Of a DNA stretch of 7,990 bases, positions 1 to 5,929 are shown in pieces. The stretch comes from CAXTTV01 sp964247295 (GTDB lineage Bacteria > Chloroflexota > Ktedonobacteria > Ktedonobacterales > Ktedonobacteraceae). Location: positions 1 through 7,990 of the forward strand of contig CAXTTV010000213.1 of the NCBI GenBank assembly GCA_964247295.1, written 5' to 3'. A program made the translations under genes and the position numbers. Below the pieces are notes generated by a model. It ran no database searches, was not told where the DNA came from, and was given only the letters and a program-made list of their open reading frames with translations. Numbering within the stretch: the stretch's first letter is position 1; each line of letters begins with the position of its first letter.

Positions 1-71
1 GTCCACCGCCTGAAGGAGCCTTTTTTCTGCCACTGCAAAAAAATGAACTGCACCCTTCTTAAAGGTCCTGC

Positions 72-100
72 TTGAAATCTTTTCGGGCTTGATGTATTAT
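72..100 (+). promoter_or_regulatory. sigma-70-type promoter for the 226-1014 gene
   Basis: A -35 box TTGAAA (72-77) and a -10 box TATTAT (95-100) are separated by exactly 17 bases; each box differs from consensus at one position. The predicted transcription start is near 107, giving a 5' untranslated leader of about 120 bases before the ATG at 226. I saw no convincing riboswitch or attenuator fold in that leader. The call is from consensus matching only. Confidence 0.55.
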
Positions 101-225
101 TATATTTAAAGACAATGTATAGAGTTTTCAGCATATACTACCCCCGCCGTTGGAAAATTAGCATACTTACACGTTTACTTACGTAGAAGCAGCAACATTT
201 TCGCGGCTTCCGAAAGGGGAGGAAG

Positions 226-1014
226 ATGCCTGGCTACGATAGACGTGATCCATCAGAACGGCCCTTCATACGTAGAACAACTGAACCACCCCAGCTACCG
301 ATGCGGTCCAATACTCGTCAAATCCGCATCACTGAGGACCACTTGTCTCGTAATACTGACGAGATCATTGAACGTGAGGACGATCCCTATATGGACGCGC
401 GCTTACACTCTAGCGCTATTCCAATGACACTTAACCCAATTAATTCTCCGCGTAACCCTAATAACCGGGGTAGATCTTTTATTCCCGCTGGCGCGATCAA
501 CTCCCCTCGTACAAGCACACGTATTCCTAATATTGGGCAGCACCCACAGTTCGATAGACCACGTAAGCAGAAAACACACTGGCTGGTCCCGGTGGGGATC
601 ACCATGCTGGCTCTGATTGCACTCGGTCTGCTTGGAGCAAATGTTGTGGCCTGGGCTCGCGCGAAATCAGATGATCTTCAATATGGCTATCCTCGAACTG
701 CTCATTATGATCAGATCGTTGGCCATGGCAAAGATGACACCGAGCACCCCAGCCACTTTATGGCAATTAATCTTAACCGACACGTGGTGGTACTTGAGTT
801 TATTGCCGGCAATCCCGAGAAATCTATCAGTTATACAGGACCATATCTCTATGGACCAGATGGAGATCGAACGCCGGTTACGTTGGAGTTTCGGGATCTC
901 AATAAAGATGGGAAGTCGGACATGATTATGCATATCCAGGATCAGGTTGTGGTCTTTATCAATGACAAAGATAAGTTTCGACCGCTCAACGCTAACGATA
1001 ACATTCATCTATGA
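226..1014 (+). CDS. single-pass membrane protein with extracytoplasmic EF-hand/FG-GAP-like calcium motif, function unknown
   Basis: The 262-residue product has three parts. Residues 1-115 are hydrophilic, rich in Arg, Pro and Asn, and probably disordered, with the short motif INSPR twice (72-76 and 91-95). One transmembrane helix covers about 119-144. A C-terminal domain of about 115 residues follows. Basic residues before the helix (RPRKQK) suggest the N-terminus is cytoplasmic and the C-terminal domain is outside. Residues 224-232 read DLNKDGKSD, matching the D-x-[DN]-x-D-G-x-x-D calcium loop of EF-hand and FG-GAP/VCBS-type repeats, and are followed by a beta-like strand (MIMHI) typical of FG-GAP blades. 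Only one such loop is present, so this is not a full propeller. The start is supported by GGGGAGG just upstream of the ATG. The gene stands alone, with its own promoter and a terminator just downstream. I recall similar proteins recurring in Ktedonobacter genomes without a known role; I assign no function. Confidence 0.85.
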   Translation: MPGYDRRDPSERPFIRRTTEPPQLPMRSNTRQIRITEDHLSRNTDEIIEREDDPYMDARLHSSAIPMTLNPINSPRNPNNRGRSFIPAGAINSPRTSTRIPNIGQHPQFDRPRKQKTHWLVPVGITMLALIALGLLGANVVAWARAKSDDLQYGYPRTAHYDQIVGHGKDDTEHPSHFMAINLNRHVVVLEFIAGNPEKSISYTGPYLYGPDGDRTPVTLEFRDLNKDGKSDMIMHIQDQVVVFINDKDKFRPLNANDNIHL

Positions 1015-1030
1015 CCACGATTAAATGCAT

Positions 1031-1072
1031 AAGGAGAGGACCGAAGACAACGAAGCCTTCGGTCCTCTCTTT
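1031..1072. terminator. rho-independent terminator between convergent genes
   Basis: The arms GAGAGGACCGAAG (1034-1046) and CTTCGGTCCTCTC (1057-1069) pair perfectly over 13 bp. One G-U and two A-U pairs extend the stem outward to 1031-1072, around a 10-base loop. On the + strand the stem runs into TTTAATTTTCT, a usable U-tract for the gene ending at 1014. On the minus strand the following sequence is less T-rich (CCTTATGCATTTAA), but the hairpin probably also stops the gene ending at 1090. Confidence 0.88.
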
Positions 1073-1089
1073 AATTTTCTCGCTGTTAC

Positions 1090-1512
1090 TCAGGCATGGT
1101 ATTGACTTTGCTCACCATATATAGGAGCAGGTATGCCCTTAAAGATCCGCTCATAATGTTCCGCGACCAGCTCACGAGGGAAGAAATTCAGCAGGTTCAC
1201 AACCACGAGGGCCAGAGCCAGCCAGTCCATCCCGGCATCTATGGGTACGCCTATAATTGTCCCTACAACCGGTAGCACGGTACTGAGAGCGAATTCACCC
1301 AATACATCTGGGAAAAACATTATGACCAGGACACCCAGGATCGATCCAAGAAACAATAGCTTCCGCGAGAAGGGGACGCGACGATCCCCGAACAATGAGC
1401 CGATCAGCCGTAACGATTTCCCTGCATGTAGGAACATATCGCTGCGCTTTGGATGAGCAAGCTTATAGTGGTCCATCGCTTCCACTGGTTCCATCATCTC
1501 ATGTTGCTTCAT
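1090..1512 (-). CDS. small DUF1232/YkvA-like membrane protein
   Basis: The product has 140 residues. A hydrophilic N-terminus (1-50) is followed by three hydrophobic segments at about 52-69, 74-91 and 96-112, then a short polar tail. The stretch DRRVPFSRKLL (43-53) followed by FFPD (66-69) and an acidic residue before the last helix resembles the DUF1232 (YkvA) pattern of D-x-RVP-x-x-x-KLL followed by a PD-containing turn. The spacing is looser than in the classic domain, so the family call is tentative. The biochemical role of DUF1232 proteins is unknown. The ATG is preceded by AGGAGGG at good spacing; nearby Met6 and Met7 are less likely starts. The gene is separated from the upstream redox operon by a strong terminator, so it is probably transcribed independently, but I found no convincing promoter in the 80 bases upstream. 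Confidence 0.78.
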   Translation of the reverse strand: MKQHEMMEPVEAMDHYKLAHPKRSDMFLHAGKSLRLIGSLFGDRRVPFSRKLLFLGSILGVLVIMFFPDVLGEFALSTVLPVVGTIIGVPIDAGMDWLALALVVVNLLNFFPRELVAEHYERIFKGIPAPIYGEQSQYHA

Positions 1513-1596
1513 TGATGCTCCCTCCTGGTAATAATACGAACGAGCCCGGCTACAAGTTTTATCTAAAAAAACGCTATCAAACCCACAAATAGATGA

Positions 1597-1635
1597 AAAA
1601 GATCAGATATCCTTGACAAGGATATCTGATCTTTT
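1597..1635 (-). terminator. rho-independent terminator of the redox operon
   Basis: A perfect 18-bp inverted repeat (1597-1614 and 1618-1635) has a 3-base loop. It lies 17 bases beyond the stop codon of the cytochrome gene on the minus strand, where the right arm ends in a run of five T. The stem begins and ends with A/T runs on both strands, so it could act in both directions. It isolates the redox operon from the small membrane-protein gene downstream. Confidence 0.9.
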
Positions 1636-1651
1636 ATTGAAGAAGGCTATC

Positions 1652-2608
1652 TTAGTGGATCACCATAGGCATAAGCAAGGTCGCGGCATATGCCAGATGC
1701 CAAACGGTCAGGCCAATAGTGAGAAGGGCCAGACCAATATGCATTACCCGCCAGTAGCGGATAACATAGCGGAAGAATTGCTCACGCTGAAGCGCCTTTT
1801 GAACGTCTTCCAGAGCCTCCATCTCTTCACGAGCACCGGGCATCAATCCACCGGGGCGAGTCAGACCACTGCGGCGATCCGGTACAAAGCGGTAGCTAGC
1901 ATCGCGATCCAGCTCCTGAGGAGTAGAGTCGAGAGAGATGTACGCGAGATCCCAGGGGGTACCACCAACCATTGAAACTGGAGATCCTCCCCGTTGTCGA
2001 CCATTCATAGTCTCCCGCTGAAGATCGCGGGTCTCACGTGTATTGTACTGTACGATCGCTTGTAGGCGCTGTGTGATCGACTCGATCTGATCATCACCTT
2101 GAGCCGTCAGGGCTTTATCAACCTCTTTGGCAATCAGTCGAGGCATCAATTGATCGAGCCAGCGCCCAATAAAGCCACTGATTGCCATGGCGATCATGCC
2201 ATAGAGAGCATACGTCCCTGAGCGTGGATTCAAATTACCAAAGGAATGCATTGCCAGAAAGGCCAGCGACAACACACCCGCGAACATATGCAGGTTCAAC
2301 GTCTTATTAAGCTGCCCAACGACGCGTTGCGATGAACGGCGACGTTTACTGAACCCCAGGAGCGCGAAAATCATCAGGCCGCTGCCAATAGTTGCATAGA
2401 TGTATCCAAGTGGGCTATCAGGAGCGGGATCGTTGCTGTGCTGTGCATACCAGGTATAGATAAACCAGGCGACTACAGCAATGACGATTGTCACTCCAGC
2501 GCTGATCAACCAGCCCGCACGGAGATTCAAGAAAAAGGCGGGATAGCCTCGTTCCCCCCCATACGGCAAGTAGCCTTCCCGGTCATCAACTTCATAACGT
2601 CTAGCCAT
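1652..2608 (-). CDS. five-helix membrane protein, predicted bis-heme b cytochrome subunit
   Basis: The product has 318 residues. Predicted transmembrane helices lie at about 32-54, 68-86, 104-122, 131-149 and 288-312. Helix 3 carries H107 and H121, and helix 5 carries H290 and H304; both pairs are spaced by 14, the spacing of heme ligands in cytochrome b-type four-ligand bundles. Positive-inside topology (KRRR after helix 2, a large charged loop at 150-287) puts the N-terminus in the cytoplasm. H107 and H290 then sit near the inner face and H121 and H304 near the outer face, as needed for two stacked b hemes. The Arg-rich, partly helical cytoplasmic insertion of about 138 residues between helices 4 and 5 is unusual for NarI/HdrE-like subunits and may dock the soluble partners. 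The start ATG lies 6 bases after the ferredoxin stop codon, with GGAGGAG inside the ferredoxin 3' end. Heme binding is inferred from the histidine pattern; the overall sequence is not one I can name. Confidence 0.85.
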   Translation of the reverse strand: MARRYEVDDREGYLPYGGERGYPAFFLNLRAGWLISAGVTIVIAVVAWFIYTWYAQHSNDPAPDSPLGYIYATIGSGLMIFALLGFSKRRRSSQRVVGQLNKTLNLHMFAGVLSLAFLAMHSFGNLNPRSGTYALYGMIAMAISGFIGRWLDQLMPRLIAKEVDKALTAQGDDQIESITQRLQAIVQYNTRETRDLQRETMNGRQRGGSPVSMVGGTPWDLAYISLDSTPQELDRDASYRFVPDRRSGLTRPGGLMPGAREEMEALEDVQKALQREQFFRYVIRYWRVMHIGLALLTIGLTVWHLAYAATLLMPMVIH

Positions 2609-2614
2609 AGTACC

Positions 2615-2905
2615 TTACTCCTCCTCTAATCGTAACAGGCGTACTTTTAGTAAAAGCATCATGGCATCACGATGAAGACCGACCGGACAGGGAGGAACAC
2701 AGGCCCCACACTGATAACAGGATCGGGCGAAACGGGCGACTGGCTCGGAAATCTCGCCGGAAATTGTCTCACGGTTCAAAACATCCATCGTAATTGGTTC
2801 GGCAATCGCGGGACAGGCCCGTAAGCATTCACTACAACCAATACAGGCACTAATCTCTTGTTTTACCTGTGGTTTCGTTTTATGCAGATAAACTGGTTTG
2901 ATCAC
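2615..2905 (-). CDS. two-cluster [4Fe-4S] ferredoxin-type protein (HdrC-like)
   Basis: The product has 96 residues. Two complete C-x2-C-x2-C-x3-C-P motifs are present: Cys21/24/27/31 and Cys63/66/69/73. Each is the classic ligand set for a [4Fe-4S] cluster. The clusters are separated by about 30 residues, as in HdrC and in the Fe-S subunits of succinate dehydrogenase/GlpC-type enzymes rather than in compact 2[4Fe-4S] ferredoxins. There is no signal peptide, so it is cytoplasmic. No CCG domains follow, so it is not a full HdrD or GlpC. It starts with GTG, and GTGA overlaps the flavoprotein stop, which suggests translational coupling. It probably relays electrons between the flavoprotein upstream and the cytochrome downstream. 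Confidence 0.92.
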   Translation of the reverse strand: MIKPVYLHKTKPQVKQEISACIGCSECLRACPAIAEPITMDVLNRETISGEISEPVARFARSCYQCGACVPPCPVGLHRDAMMLLLKVRLLRLEEE

Positions 2906-4989
2906 ACGCCTTCTCCGTTTTTCAAAAGATGTTCACTGTCTTCGATATAGGACCAAAGCTTTGTTGTCTTACGCCTCGGTTGAGACGATGGTGATGGCGC
3001 GCCATACCCATAATTGGGGGAAGACGGTACCAATGGCTGCCCCGGTGCTTTCACATCGTTTAACCAGGAGGCATTTCCTTGCGGCGGTGGAGGTGGTGGC
3101 GGTGCCTGCCTGTTTAATGCTGGAAGATTGCCAGTAAAAGGATTTACGAAATCATCTTCATAGCGGGCCGGACCGGTCTGAGGCTCCGGTGCCGCCTGAA
3201 CGTATCCGTAAAGGCCCGCACTCGGATAACCACGGGGAGATGCGGTCTGAGGCTCCGGCGCCGCCTGAACGTATCCATATGACCCTGTATCGGGATAGCG
3301 CTGCTCGACCGGCACATTATATTCCACGTAATCATTGGTAGCATATTGTGGCTGGTAGGCTGCTGGCTGCTGAGCCGGCTGCGGTTGTACACGTACCTTT
3401 GTCTGTGGTTGAATGCGGATCGGCTGTTGGGGTAGCGATTCCGTATTTCGTCCGGTATGAGTAGGCTCTGGTGGAAGAACCATCTCGCGCTCCTCAGTCA
3501 TAGGAGCTTCCAGCTCGCGCTCACGCCTCACTGAAGGTACCCTTTCAGGATCGCGTAGCTCTTGTGTCCGTCTCTGTGCTGGCTGATCATTCCACTGGCC
3601 GGGCATTGAACCAGTACCAAGCTGACGAGTTGCGCCTGGTCGTTTAGAAGGAGCCAACCCCTGCGACATAATGTGCCGCTTCTGCGAAAAGTATTTGCGG
3701 GCATCAAAGGTACCTTTAAGCAAATCTTTTTTCACATCGCGGATCGGCAGGCCTTCATCAACAATCTTTTTGATCGCCAGACTATCCGGTTGCCCCTGAC
3801 CCAGTGAAAGATACCCGACCAGACGATCGCCCATCACAGTCATACGACGATAACTGTTCTTATTGTTATCGGTCAGCGTCATCATCCCCTCGGTCCACCC
3901 AAGAGGATCTCCCACCGTCAACATATGGGACTCACCAAGCAACGTCGCATGCCAGGGAACACCAAAATCCGTCACGTCCTCTTCACGACCTGTGATGACG
4001 GAGGCGACTGCTCGTCCTTGCAAGACAGCGGAGTACCATTGAGGTCGCGTCTCATACGCTCCCGACTGTGGATTTGGGAGAGCCGCGATATCGCCAGCAG
4101 CATAGATATCTCGGACGCTGGTCCGCAGCTTCTCATTTACCAGAATCCCACGTTTAAATTTTACGGGAACAGTGCAGCTTTTCGCGAGTTCCTCCGAAGG
4201 GCTGGTTCCAGTGCAACATAATACGAGCTGGCAGGGGATCATCTCATTGCGGTTCGTCACAACCCCAGCTACCGCGCCAACTCGACCAACAACTCCAGTC
4301 ACCTCAGTGTTGGTATAGACCTGCATTCCCTCCTGTTTCACCCCCTCAAGAACCATCTGAGAGGCCGGCTGGTCCAACATTTTGGGCATGAATGTATCGC
4401 CACGGATCAGCCAGTGGGTACGTACACCACAATGAACTAGACCCATCGCCGTCTCAATCGCGTGGACGCCACCACCAATGACCACAGCCTCCTCTACTTC
4501 CGGAATCCGCCGTCTCAAGTCCAAATAATCCTGAAGTCGGTGCAGGGTCATCACTCCATCAAAATTTTTACCGGGAATGCTGGCCGGCAGTCCCTGAGGA
4601 GAACAGCCGGTCGAAATCAGCAAGGTGTTGTACCCGAAACTCCGCCCACCCTTCATAGTGACAAACTTGCGCTGGGCGTGGATCTCCTCTACACGCCCAT
4701 TGATTAGATGCAAGCGTTGCACACGCTCAGTACCAGCCGGATAGGCCAGTAACTGATCACGTGTGAGCTTACCAACCGCAAACTGTTTGAGGGCAGGAGT
4801 ATTGATAGTTGGATGATTCTGATCTGTGATCATCACAATTCGAGCCCCAGGATCAAGACGACGCGCCTCCACAGCAGCAGTTAATCCCGCGATCCCATTC
4901 CCCACAATCAGAATATCTGCGCTCTCCTTAGAAGGCTTGATCACCTGTGGAACCCTGGCACCTTGCGCCGTATCAGGTTTCATATCCAT
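2902..4989 (-). CDS. FAD/NAD(P)-dependent oxidoreductase (pyridine nucleotide-disulfide class I fold) with long Pro/Gln-rich tail
   Basis: The product has 695 residues. The FAD-binding Rossmann motif is GNGIAG (30-35) after ADILIV; an STG turn lies at 126-128. The NAD(P)-binding motif is GGGVHAIE (172-179) and the second FAD motif is YAAGD (296-300). Residues of about 315-415 resemble the C-terminal rubredoxin-reductase/NirB-type domain (WYSAVLQGR...GDRLVGYLSLG). No redox-active C-x4-C or C-x2-C pair is present, so it is not a thiol-disulfide reductase; it should pass NAD(P)H electrons to a protein partner or the reverse. Residues of about 440-675 are low-complexity, rich in Pro, Gln and Arg, with a 23-residue repeat (YGYVQAAPEPQT at 571-582 and 594-605) and seven prolines at 630-636. 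A short folded-looking end (KLWSYIEDSEHLL, 677-689) closes it. The usual family length is about 400-450, so the tail is extra. It is the first gene of a three-gene operon. A modest AGGGG precedes the ATG; Met3 is an alternative start. Confidence 0.93.
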   Translation of the reverse strand: MDMKPDTAQGARVPQVIKPSKESADILIVGNGIAGLTAAVEARRLDPGARIVMITDQNHPTINTPALKQFAVGKLTRDQLLAYPAGTERVQRLHLINGRVEEIHAQRKFVTMKGGRSFGYNTLLISTGCSPQGLPASIPGKNFDGVMTLHRLQDYLDLRRRIPEVEEAVVIGGGVHAIETAMGLVHCGVRTHWLIRGDTFMPKMLDQPASQMVLEGVKQEGMQVYTNTEVTGVVGRVGAVAGVVTNRNEMIPCQLVLCCTGTSPSEELAKSCTVPVKFKRGILVNEKLRTSVRDIYAAGDIAALPNPQSGAYETRPQWYSAVLQGRAVASVITGREEDVTDFGVPWHATLLGESHMLTVGDPLGWTEGMMTLTDNNKNSYRRMTVMGDRLVGYLSLGQGQPDSLAIKKIVDEGLPIRDVKKDLLKGTFDARKYFSQKRHIMSQGLAPSKRPGATRQLGTGSMPGQWNDQPAQRRTQELRDPERVPSVRRERELEAPMTEEREMVLPPEPTHTGRNTESLPQQPIRIQPQTKVRVQPQPAQQPAAYQPQYATNDYVEYNVPVEQRYPDTGSYGYVQAAPEPQTASPRGYPSAGLYGYVQAAPEPQTGPARYEDDFVNPFTGNLPALNRQAPPPPPPPQGNASWLNDVKAPGQPLVPSSPNYGYGAPSPSSQPRRKTTKLWSYIEDSEHLLKNGEGV
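2903..2916 (-). promoter_or_regulatory. ribosome binding site and coupled GTG start of the ferredoxin gene
   Basis: GGAGAAGG (2916-2909) lies within the last codons of the flavoprotein gene and precedes GTG (2905-2903). The GTG overlaps the flavoprotein TGA stop (2904-2902) in the tetranucleotide GTGA. This fixes the start and indicates coupled translation of the two partners. Confidence 0.7.
3174..3276 (-). repeat. 69-bp-period tandem repeat inside the flavoprotein tail
   Basis: Two 34-base copies (3174-3207 and 3243-3276) differ at a single position, and the spacer between them is also partly similar. The period of 69 bp equals 23 codons, so the reading frame is kept. They encode the duplicated YGYVQAAPEPQT segment. 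The near-identity at third codon positions suggests a fairly recent in-frame duplication or a gene-conversion event within the low-complexity tail. Confidence 0.85.
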
Positions 4990-5103
4990 TCACGCTACCC
5001 CTACTCTTCTGCTTGAATTGCTCGAACATTGAAAGACACGAGCGAAATACCTACATTTTACCAGTATGGTACTGTCGGGAAGCCCCTAACTTTCCCCAAC
5101 GAC

Positions 5104-5223
5104 CATTTGCTACTCTGTTCTCACCATGTCTAGTCTACATCTCTCGCCAGGAAGACATCATTCTTCATTTGCTACTCTGTTCTCACCATGTCTAGTCTAC
5201 ATCTCTCGCCAGGAAGACATCAT
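5104..5223. repeat. perfect 58-bp tandem direct repeat at the 3' end of the small exported-protein gene
   Basis: Positions 5104-5161 and 5166-5223 are identical over 58 bases, with a 4-base spacer (period 62). The second copy contains the last nine codons and stop of the minus-strand gene 5192-5521 plus its 3' flank. The first copy is therefore a duplicated gene end lying in the intergenic region, preceding the flavoprotein operon. The period is not a multiple of three, but the extra copy lies after the stop, so the protein is unaffected. Confidence 0.93.
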
Positions 5224-5521
5224 CATCCTTTATGTAGTAAACGTCTGTGGTCGCCTTCTCGTTGATGTGGCGTTGCATATGTCCTAGTGAGGCCCGGCAT
5301 TTAGTCGTACACTGAAAGGTCAGAATTTTGCCATTGGAGGTCTTGAACTGAAAGTTCATACCACCCACAATCCTGGTGATCTTTCCAGCGACGTGGTCAC
5401 TTTTCGTATCATGCGCCAGAGCCGGCCCTACACTATTAACGACTCCTACCACCCCCAACACCCATCCCCCTATCAACAGCAGCACACAAAGAGCGGCCTT
5501 AACTCGGGGTGTTAACTGCAT
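5192..5521 (-). CDS. small exported OB-fold-like protein with a Cys/His cluster
   Basis: The product has 109 residues. A basic N-terminus (TPRVK) and a hydrophobic core (about 9-30) end in ALA (34-36), a signal-peptidase I-type site before HD, so the mature protein would have about 73 residues outside the membrane; an uncleaved anchor is possible. The mature part (GKITRIVGG...FKTSNGKILTFQ...TDVYYIKDDDVFLARDVD) has the strand pattern of small bacterial OB-fold or DUF5666-like domains. Inserted between strands is C71-x3-C75-x5-H81-x3-H85, which could bind a metal or heme, or C71 and C75 could form a disulfide. A GAGG about 10 bases before the ATG is the likely ribosome binding site. The gene lies between the two-component system and the redox operon, all on one strand. 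I do not recognise a named family. Confidence 0.75.
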   Translation of the reverse strand: MQLTPRVKAALCVLLLIGGWVLGVVGVVNSVGPALAHDTKSDHVAGKITRIVGGMNFQFKTSNGKILTFQCTTKCRASLGHMQRHINEKATTDVYYIKDDDVFLARDVD

Positions 5522-5562
5522 ATGCCTCTTACCTCAAATCCATGCGAATACGCAAATCTACT

Positions 5563-5612
5563 AATATAATTCTATATCAAGCCGTTTTTTTTAGCAGATA
5601 TAGATGCTAAAA
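5563..5612 (-). promoter_or_regulatory. candidate promoter and 24-bp palindrome upstream of the exported-protein gene
   Basis: On the minus strand TATATT (5568-5563) is a one-mismatch -10 box, placing the transcript start about 35 bases before the ATG at 5521. No good -35 box lies 17 bases upstream; an A-tract of eight is there instead. Just upstream sits a perfect inverted repeat, TTTTAGCA and TGCTAAAA around an 8-base centre (5589-5612). A weak -35 with a palindrome at about -33 to -56 is the usual arrangement for an activator-dependent promoter. The regulator is unknown. Confidence 0.35.
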
Positions 5613-5678
5613 CTAGCCAATATTTCCTACCTCAGGAGTTTTGAATAACTTTCTACGTCGTTTAATGGATTTTCCATC

Positions 5679-5789
5679 CCTTTCGGCGGAAGGCATGGAC
5701 TACATATGGGCTCTGGGGATACCCTACACACAGGTAATGGACTTCTTTCTTCGCGCTCCCATAATCCACACCTTTCGGCGGAAGGCATG
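5679..5789. repeat. 19-bp direct repeat pair with hairpin-forming core
   Basis: CCTTTCGGCGGAAGGCATG occurs at 5679-5697 and 5771-5789, 92 bases apart and without mismatch. Within each, CCTTTC and GGAAGG can pair around GGC as RNA from the + strand (one G-U pair), and the first copy extends the stem with flanking CAT/ATG. The minus-strand version pairs less well. Confidence 0.8.
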
Positions 5790-5929
5790 AATGATAGGAC
5801 CTGTGGGGGCACTCCCGGCCCCGGCTCCGGGCTTTCTCCCTCTCAAATTCCGTTGCTTCTACCCGAAGTAGATTCTATTAAACATCACGACTAATTATAA
5901 TAACGCTGGCACACCGATACTTTTTCAGA

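Larger units (their letters stand above)
5522..5929. other. 408-bp intergenic region with no credible gene
   Basis: Open frames here on both strands are short, lack ribosome binding sites and have unnatural composition. The region holds the palindrome near 5600, a 19-base direct repeat pair (5679-5697 and 5771-5789), and a GC-rich patch around 5805-5832 with several short self-complementary CCCGG/CCGGG arms. It probably carries the promoter of the downstream exported-protein gene and the 3' end of the two-component transcript, though no clear terminator follows the stop at 5930. A non-coding RNA or an eroded repeat element is possible, but nothing seen here decides it. Confidence 0.5.

Noticed and set aside
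1..40. T-run after GGAGCC at the window start, like the tail of a terminator
   Set aside because: Any left arm would lie outside the window and no stem can be shown from the bases present.
1613..1975. 120-codon open frame on the + strand opposite the cytochrome gene
   Set aside because: It lies antisense to a gene with clear helices and heme-type histidines, overlaps the terminator stem, and has no ribosome binding site.
2615..2905. Heterodisulfide reductase subunit in the strict sense
   Set aside because: The cluster spacing is HdrC-like, but no CCG-domain protein (HdrB/HdrD) is encoded nearby, so Hdr activity is not supported.
3144..3392. 82-codon minus-strand frame with repeated Arg/Pro-rich sequence
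   Set aside because: It is an out-of-frame reading of the flavoprotein tail; its repeats simply reflect the 69-bp DNA repeat.
2902..4989. Thioredoxin- or glutathione-reductase-type enzyme
   Set aside because: The FAD/NAD fold matches, but no redox-active cysteine pair is present and the downstream domain resembles the rubredoxin-reductase/NirB type.
5062..5074. Small palindrome CAGTA-TGG-TACTG upstream of the flavoprotein operon
   Set aside because: Only 5-bp arms, no T-run, and no placed promoter boxes; too weak to call an operator or terminator.
5104..5789. CRISPR array suggested by several direct repeats
   Set aside because: The repeats are of two unrelated kinds with only two copies each, no regular spacers and no cas genes.
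5627..5894. Short open frames on both strands in the 408-bp gap (62 and 61 codons)
   Set aside because: No ribosome binding sites, no recognisable motifs, and the 92-bp repeat spacing does not keep either frame, so the repeats are not coding repeats.
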